NCBI GenBank assembly: GCA_904502135.1 | Contig: CAJGDE010000030.1 | Location: 1-18,183 of the forward strand | Length of the DNA stretch: 18,183 bases | Reading direction: 5' to 3' | Source: Kiritimatiellia bacterium | Lineage (GTDB): Bacteria; Verrucomicrobiota; Kiritimatiellia; RFP12; UBA1067 | Part shown: in pieces, positions 14,401 to 18,183 of the stretch | How positions within the stretch are numbered: the stretch's first letter is position 1 | How the letters are laid out: each line of letters opens with the position of its first letter | The notes under the pieces: generated by a model | Seen by the model: only the letters and a program-made list of their open reading frames with translations | Told to the model about the DNA's origin: nothing | Database searches by the model: none | Program-made: the position numbers and the translations under genes

Positions 14401-17400
14401 ACGAAGCCGTTCGACTTGGCATTGCAGAACTTGATGCGCTCGATGACGAGATCGGCGCCAGCAGCGTTCTCGACGGAGAGGAGGATTGACGAGGTCCTTG
14501 TGTTGCCCACCTTGCCGTCGAAGACCGTGAGTGCGCCCAACTGTCGCTCGGCGAGTGTCGTCTCCGTCCCCGCGAAACCGCCGCGAATCGTGAGATTGGC
14601 GTTGTTCACGATAGCGATTGCGGGGGCGGAGATTGTGCCAGATGAGATCCACACTTCACTATAACCGCTCTGCGCCGCGGCCGCCGCCAGTGCGTCCGAA
14701 ACTGACATCGCCGTCGCCCAACTCTTGCCGTCACCACCAGAAGTCACTTCCGGCTTCGCGAAGAAAACCTCGTAAATTAAGAAGGAAAAAGTCGCAGACT
14801 TTCCGGCGTATTCGCCGATGCCCGTAATCGTCATCGTGCCGATACCTGTCTGCGCGTTATCTGCATAAGAAACAGTGTAGTCGACATCCTTAACGAGGAG
14901 CGTCTCGCCGTCCGCCGAATAAACGACTGGAATCGGCTCACATACACCAGAGACAAGTTTCTGCTCAGGAATCGGGTCGATTTCAAAGTCGGCCGGCTTG
15001 ATGACGAGAACAGCGATGCCCGATCCGCCGTTGCCGCCGGAATATCCACCGCTGCCGCTGTAACCGCCTCCGCCGCCGAGTCCGTCTACGCCATTTGCGC
15101 CAAATGTCGAGCGCGCGCCGTCGCCGCCACCGCCAAGACCACCCAATCCGGCAGAAAAGAGGTTATAACCGTTTGAGGAGCCGCCACCTCCACCGCCACC
15201 GCCATAGACGACCCATGCGCCGGTGATGTTGTTGGAGACGCCCTCGCCGCCGTAGCCAGCAATCTTAGAGGTCGTGTTCGCCGTATAGCCTGCGTGCCCC
15301 GCACCACCGCCGCCGCCGGAGCCCGAGCCGTTGTAAGTCGAGCCGGCAGCGCCTGCGAAGCCCATTCCATCGATGGCGACGCCACCGGAGCTACTCTGGC
15401 AACCACCACCGCCGGACGCACCTTTCGCGCCACTAGCGCTCTTCCAACTCCCGCCGCCACCGCCGCCGAATGCCGATACGGCGAAAAGTCCGAAATCGAG
15501 CGTCGTCTCGCGGCCGTTGCCGCCTTTGGCCGACTGACCTGTGCTACCCTCTCCGCCAGCTCCAATAACAAGCTTGAAGGTGTCGTTTTTGTACGCATGA
15601 ACACCGACAAGCCCAGTAGCGTTAGTGACGCCGCCACCTCCGCCGCCACCGGCCATCGTGTGGCCGCCGCCACCGCCACCGCCTACAAGGAGAAAACCAG
15701 TAAGAGATATATTACGCTTGACCGTGACCGTCTTCGCTGACGCGGCATTAGTGAAGATGTAGACATGGCTGCCGTCGATGTCGCGGCGACGGACGCTGGG
15801 ATCGGCAACAGAGATATTCGCATCTTCAAACTTCGTCGCGAAGATATTGAAATACCCTACCAGCATCTTCCCGGCGTAGTCACCTTTCCCGACGACCGTC
15901 ACCTTCGCAATACCGATGCCGTCGTTGTTCTCGTATTTGACATCGAAGAGCGAGCTCGTGATATCGCCGCCGATCGTCCAGGTGGCCGAATTCTGCGTAT
16001 TCGAAACAACCATCTCCGGTCGACAAGGCTCGCCGTTGTCGTGGCTTTGGTCGGGAATCGGCAGCAGGTCGAGACCCATTGGCTCGACGACGAGAATCAC
16101 CGTTCCGCTGCCGCCCTTGCCGCCGATGAAGTAGGTGTTGTTCGCCCAGCCGCTTCCGCCGCCGCCACCGCCGAGACCGTCTGCGCCCTTTTGGCCATTG
16201 CCGCCACGAACACCGTCTCCGCCACCGCCAAGGCCGCCGAAACCGCTGTCATAATTTTCCCAGCCGTAGACTGAACCACCACCGCCGCCACCGCCGCCAT
16301 AATAGACTTCCTCGCCAGTGATGGTGCTAAGTACGCCTTCACCGCCGTTGCCCGCGCGATTGGTAGATCCGTCCGTGTATTGGTAGCCCGCATGGCCCGC
16401 GCCGCCGCCGCCGCCAGAACGACTGCCATATCCGGCGTTCGCGCCTGAGTAGCCCTGTCCTTCGGTGCCCGCGCCGCCGCCTGCAGCATTGCATCCGCCG
16501 CCGCCGGAACCTCCAGCCGAACCGGCTTTCTGATCGAATCCGCCGCCGCCACCGCCGCCCTTCGCAATGTAGGTCGTTCCTTCGATGACGAACGTGGAGT
16601 CGCCTCCGTTTCCGCCGCGGTTCCGGCCCGTGCCAGACGCACCGCCTTTACCAACCGCAAAGGGAATCGTATCTGAGCTTTTAAAAAAGGCGTTTACATT
16701 GTCTATCGCGACGACACCGCCGCCGCCACCACCACCGCCAAACGAATTGCCGCCCGCGCCGCCGCCGCCGACCAAAAGGACATCCTTCACAATGAGAGAG
16801 CGCTTAGCGACAGTCACCTGCTCAGCCTCGGCGTTGGTGAAAATGTAGACATACTTATCTCCCACAATCAGTCGACGAACGGATGTATCGGTAGACCAAA
16901 TATTCTCATCGACCATTTTCGAGGCAATAATATTGAATTTCGCCATCAATTTCTCGCCGTCATATTCGCCCTTGCCGACAACCATCACCGTCGCCTCACC
17001 TACGCCGTAGTTGTTCTTATATTCAACATCGAAAAGCGAGTTTGCGATGTCGCCGCCAATCGTATAAGTGACAGAAGTTTCTTTATTGGAAACAACAAAT
17101 TCAGGGCGACTGGAACTGAAAGTTTCGTTGACATAATCGGGTATCGGCAGAATTGCGAGTTTTGAGCCTATGCCGAAACTGTCGGCAAGGGCCTCCAGTT
17201 GCATGATGTTGAGCGCGCTCGAATATACACGGAGATCGTCAATCTGTCCGCTGCACACCACCTCACCGGAGATGACGCCGCCATGACGACCGCCGAACTG
17301 CCAATTGACGAGATCAACGGCTCTTGGCGTCGTAGCTGTCGTACCGGCAAGCTCGCCGTCCACATAAAGATCAACACGATTCTGAAGGATGTTCACGACA

Positions 17401-17915
17401 TAAAGATGATATTTAGTATCGCCATCTTCTATATCATTGACTGTGATGAGAGGCGCTGATGAGTTGCTCTCTGTGAGAATAAGCTGGTTGGCGACCGCAC
17501 CGCGCCGGAGCATGATGGATGTGTTGCCGTTCTTAAAGTGGAGAATAACGCCGGTAGACTTGACCCCAAGCGTTGCAAGAACGGCGATTGCTGAGTCGCG
17601 GTTAGCGCCGAATACGCCGGATATAGTGCCGTAAGGAGCGCATTTGGAAACATCGAGAGCATAGCCGTGATCTGATTCAACATAGACCTGAGTCCCTCCA
17701 CTAAAGGTAAGCTTTCCTGAACCGGTATTGGCAAGACTCTGTTCATCAAAAGTCAGTCGAAGCGTAGGGATAAGATCAGTGGCATCAGTCTTGTCGGTAT
17801 GCGGACTCGCCGCTGCTTGCACGGCAAACGCGCTAAATAAAATCAAAGTAGCACTAATAAGGCGAAGATAATTACCCCCCCCCTTAGAAAAACGGCAGTT
17901 TTTATTAGTTATCAT
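11415..17915 (-). CDS. Giant secreted modular protein: LamG-like, two glycine-rich and two beta-helix modules
   Basis: This 2166-residue protein has a Sec signal peptide (residues 1 to about 36; basic start, hydrophobic 17-32, AVQAAA cleavage region). Modules follow in order: a LamG/concanavalin-like domain (about 48-245, ending in QIDDLRVYSSALN); a short Ig-like strand block plus glycine-rich domain, occurring twice (252-611 and 613-973); a third Ig-like block (975-1048); a right-handed beta-helix (1050-1548); an Ig/Fn3-like linker (1549-1650); and a second beta-helix (1660-2148). The beta-helices contain repeating 'ENC.I..N' turns and resemble surface polymorphic-membrane or adhesin-type repeats. 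It ends 18 residues after the last 'NLGAYGNT' block without an autotransporter barrel, LPXTG or PEP-CTERM signal. Function is unknown; binding to glycans or surfaces is plausible from the fold types. ATG 17915 is preceded by AAGG at 7 bases and a strong promoter. Confidence 0.92.
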   Translation of the reverse strand: MITNKNCRFSKGGGNYLRLISATLILFSAFAVQAAASPHTDKTDATDLIPTLRLTFDEQSLANTGSGKLTFSGGTQVYVESDHGYALDVSKCAPYGTISGVFGANRDSAIAVLATLGVKSTGVILHFKNGNTSIMLRRGAVANQLILTESNSSAPLITVNDIEDGDTKYHLYVVNILQNRVDLYVDGELAGTTATTPRAVDLVNWQFGGRHGGVISGEVVCSGQIDDLRVYSSALNIMQLEALADSFGIGSKLAILPIPDYVNETFSSSRPEFVVSNKETSVTYTIGGDIANSLFDVEYKNNYGVGEATVMVVGKGEYDGEKLMAKFNIIASKMVDENIWSTDTSVRRLIVGDKYVYIFTNAEAEQVTVAKRSLIVKDVLLVGGGGAGGNSFGGGGGGGGVVAIDNVNAFFKSSDTIPFAVGKGGASGTGRNRGGNGGDSTFVIEGTTYIAKGGGGGGGFDQKAGSAGGSGGGGCNAAGGGAGTEGQGYSGANAGYGSRSGGGGGAGHAGYQYTDGSTNRAGNGGEGVLSTITGEEVYYGGGGGGGGSVYGWENYDSGFGGLGGGGDGVRGGNGQKGADGLGGGGGGSGWANNTYFIGGKGGSGTVILVVEPMGLDLLPIPDQSHDNGEPCRPEMVVSNTQNSATWTIGGDITSSLFDVKYENNDGIGIAKVTVVGKGDYAGKMLVGYFNIFATKFEDANISVADPSVRRRDIDGSHVYIFTNAASAKTVTVKRNISLTGFLLVGGGGGGGHTMAGGGGGGGVTNATGLVGVHAYKNDTFKLVIGAGGEGSTGQSAKGGNGRETTLDFGLFAVSAFGGGGGGSWKSASGAKGASGGGGCQSSSGGVAIDGMGFAGAAGSTYNGSGSGGGGGAGHAGYTANTTSKIAGYGGEGVSNNITGAWVVYGGGGGGGGSSNGYNLFSAGLGGLGGGGDGARSTFGANGVDGLGGGGGYSGSGGYSGGNGGSGIAVLVIKPADFEIDPIPEQKLVSGVCEPIPVVYSADGETLLVKDVDYTVSYADNAQTGIGTMTITGIGEYAGKSATFSFLIYEVFFAKPEVTSGGDGKSWATAMSVSDALAAAAAQSGYSEVWISSGTISAPAIAIVNNANLTIRGGFAGTETTLAERQLGALTVFDGKVGNTRTSSILLSVENAAGADLVIERIKFCNAKSNGFVKKGGGSLTVLDCVIEANGRDVGTVYGRGMNAQSDGFGTLVVSNCVFAGNRCVAGDTQYGGFGLYAKSFKTALVDDSLFVTNGYDLTVQPGKNYAGYLYARGSAILADGTPIYVRRSRFSGNCCPLRNGTDDNWCGGTIALHGACGGSVIENCALIGNTEYMSAGANGPSGGAIAVRMGGVADKLTVRNCTIAYNLTQASTAAGGITVARGSVAIENTILWNNRRYHITTLGYGKDVHVASGSSAAIRNSFVTSLDATDEALVGVTVDGDSVSALDPKLVTSTDDFGSLLTYGTSSLYYTYTNPTIYEDLATMDAHLLSSSGYCVNGGAAGPATTFYSPAIDGGDPAADFSLEPAPNGGRINLGAYGNTPEASRTGTGTPSAEIDVTFPDNLTRPNVKIAMDSAIAGGYVAQVRLVCSSGGVVLSEAIYDFVTAGDILNYSTLPVYLQPGDSFSVAVTITVPGADSIEYSSTKTVTGELPPFYGKGGGANVIHVREGANCRMDGTSWTDAYPDLATALASVPDASKTEMWLAVSNDHMVASMTLVGSLTIRGGFTGVENTPQERPEGACTWLDGFNCNFPLLEFSVPSGALLTVERIRFSHAKASGIRKTGAGDLLVRDSYFTDRKQSEYNLRGGGIYASGGTVSITNCQFVNLIDYSVNALSGTDFGGDGIYLSSCAQAYIDDCLFATNGISFNRNKGAQARHTGSAAYINATPTVFRNCRFASNGAAIMDADGSAGTIHFKGASGGSKLINCALVGNSDLEGSQSAGDPVSGGTIVCNMSTSDATLDIENCTIAYNLTQGKWTGAGINVNKGTVNVKNSIVYGNVRNRNSDTVNAGADIEVKANGTMNISYTLVTGLTSNYIHAVEGGTLNVGIGVFAADPLFVTTMDDFQSLFSTKDSPSLPYLPQSARAACAALNVYPRTFTGYFKDGVRVRDPERVESPTIDAGDPKSDYSREPVVQGVGYHGRRVNLGAYGNTSEAALTKIPGFHIILR
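11472..12938 (-). repeat. Beta-helix module 2 of the giant protein
   Basis: Encodes residues about 1660-2148. It mirrors module 1 block by block: TIRGGFTGVENT, ERIRFSHAKASGI, INCALVGNSD, IENCTIAYNLTQ, and finally SPTIDAGDP...RRVNLGAYGNT. The match to module 1 is too ordered for chance and indicates an internal duplication that has since diverged. Confidence 0.8.
13272..14768 (-). repeat. Beta-helix module 1 of the giant protein
   Basis: Encodes residues about 1050-1548. It opens with a domain start (SGGDGKSWATAMSVSDALAAA) typical of pectate-lyase-like surface repeats and contains TIRGGFAGTETT, ERIKFCNAKSNGF, IENCALIGNTE, VRNCTIAYNLTQ and SPAIDGGDP...RINLGAYGNT. It also holds several cysteines (for example SGNCCPLRNGTDDNWCGG near 1291-1308), which could form disulfides outside the cell. 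Confidence 0.8.
14997..16079 (-). repeat. Glycine-rich unit 2 of the giant protein
   Basis: Encodes residues about 613-973: an Ig-like strand block (LLPIPDQ...TWTIGGDITSSLFDV...VVGKGDYAGK), then VYIFTNAASAKTVTVKR, then a glycine-rich domain with many G4-G8 runs. It aligns along its whole length with unit 1. Both carry a single cysteine in GGGGC (residue 839 here) followed by GGGGGAGHAGY. Confidence 0.85.
16083..17162 (-). repeat. Glycine-rich unit 1 of the giant protein
   Basis: Encodes residues about 252-611, with the same order as unit 2: LPIPDY, TYTIGGDIANSLFDV, VVGKGEYDGE, YVYIFTNAEAEQVTVAKR, DVLLVGGGGAGG, GGGGC (Cys475), GGGGGAGHAGY, YYGGGGGGGG and GSGTVILVVEP. Such domains fold as polyglycine-type layers in phage adhesins and in the ALK receptor; applying that here is inference. 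Confidence 0.85.
17181..17774 (-). other. LamG-like N-terminal domain of the giant protein
   Basis: Residues about 48-245 show the jelly-roll pattern of LamG/concanavalin-like domains: LRLTFDEQSLANTGSG, YALDVSK, VILHFKNGNTSIMLRRG, HLYVVNILQNRVDLYVDGELAGT, WQFGGRHGG, GQIDDLRVYSSALN. These domains commonly bind carbohydrate, but no ligand can be read here. Confidence 0.75.
17875..17883 (-). repeat. Nine-G homopolymer in the signal-peptide coding region
   Basis: Nine consecutive G on the coding (minus) strand span the last base of the Lys11 codon through Gly14. With ten G the next codon is TAA; with eight G the frame reaches a TGA after ten further sense codons. Poly-G tracts of this length are classical sites of slipped-strand phase variation. 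Confidence 0.8.
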
Positions 17916-17943
17916 TGTTAAACCTTATTTAAGTTTCATCAAC

Positions 17944-17972
17944 ATTATACACCAACAAACCGATATTGTCCA
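17944..17972 (-). promoter_or_regulatory. Strong sigma70-type promoter of the giant gene
   Basis: TGGACA (17972-17967) and consensus TATAAT (17949-17944) are separated by exactly 17 bases on the minus strand, predicting a transcript start near 17937 and a leader of about 21 bases before the ATG at 17915. The rest of the upstream region to about 18080 shows no gene. Confidence 0.8.
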
Positions 17973-18080
17973 TAGGCGAGCGGTTATGTCGCCTGTGCAA
18001 CTGCTGTAGAGTGTTGTCGGGCGAGAAAGAAGATAGTATTATCAAAACAGCGTGTTACCTTTAATAAGTGACTTGTCAAA

Positions 18081-18183
18081 ATGCGGCGGATGTCGCGGCA
18101 ACCGTGCTCCCGCGCTTATGCGGCCGGATTGCGCGTCCTTGCGACCGCTCGACGTACACGAGTACGTCTTCGGGTCGCAGTCC
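18081..18183. repeat. GC-rich palindromic segment at window edge
   Basis: Composition rises abruptly in GC from about 18081. Near the edge, GCGACC (18141-18146) pairs with GGTCGC (18173-18178) and GACGTAC (18151-18157) pairs with GTACGTC (18162-18168) around the loop ACGA, with a 4-by-4 internal mismatch between the two stems. Several reading frames are open through this stretch on both strands (for instance 35 codons on the minus strand to a TGA at 18078-18076), so a cut-off coding end cannot be excluded. A dispersed repeat or a mobile-element edge is equally possible. Confidence 0.4.

Noticed and set aside
15086..16660. Long Ala/Arg-rich frames within the glycine-rich region on both strands
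   Set aside because: Repetitive GGN codons create open frames of Ala or Arg in shifted and opposite frames; no start signals or recognisable proteins.

Overview
The window looks like chromosomal DNA from an uncultured, probably gut- or sediment-dwelling Gram-negative bacterium of the PVC group, most likely Kiritimatiellota. This placement is inferred from protein style: a very large secreted protein with LamG-like, glycine-rich and right-handed beta-helix modules ending in 'NLGAYGNT'-type blocks, a Tat-exported PIG-L deacetylase, and a Bacteroidetes-like argininosuccinate lyase N-terminus. No rRNA or tRNA gene is present to confirm it.

Layout. Bases 1-283 hold a cluster of short degenerate repeats and a striking palindrome, then a sigma70-type promoter for a plus-strand PIG-L deacetylase (284-1282). 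A bidirectional hairpin terminator (1302-1342) separates it from everything else, which is read on the minus strand. Going with minus-strand transcription (right to left): a 2166-residue secreted repeat protein (17915-11415) behind a strong promoter; the ribosomal pair rpsP-rplS with its own promoter and a textbook terminator; a gph-like phosphatase, mnmA and a DUF58 protein, tightly spaced; then, from an extended -10 promoter near 8000, an acyl-CoA ligase, a YggS-type PLP protein, a divergent MraY-family transferase, an unknown signal-peptide protein, argH and a lone peptide-type ABC ATPase, all overlapping or closely spaced. The right edge (about 18080-18183) is a GC-rich, palindromic stretch with no clear gene.

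How the genes fit. The minus-strand housekeeping genes cover translation (S16, L19, tRNA 2-thiolation), metabolite repair or housekeeping (phosphoglycolate-type phosphatase, PLP homeostasis), lipid activation, an envelope polyprenyl-phosphate glycosyltransferase and arginine synthesis. They are co-transcribed by proximity and not one pathway. The distinctive element is the giant exported protein. It consists of two internal tandem duplications (two glycine-rich units, then two beta-helix units), has no recognisable C-terminal anchor, and carries a run of nine G in its signal-peptide coding region where a one-base slip in either direction leads quickly to a stop. This is the best candidate for new biology here: a possibly phase-variable surface or secreted adhesin-like protein.
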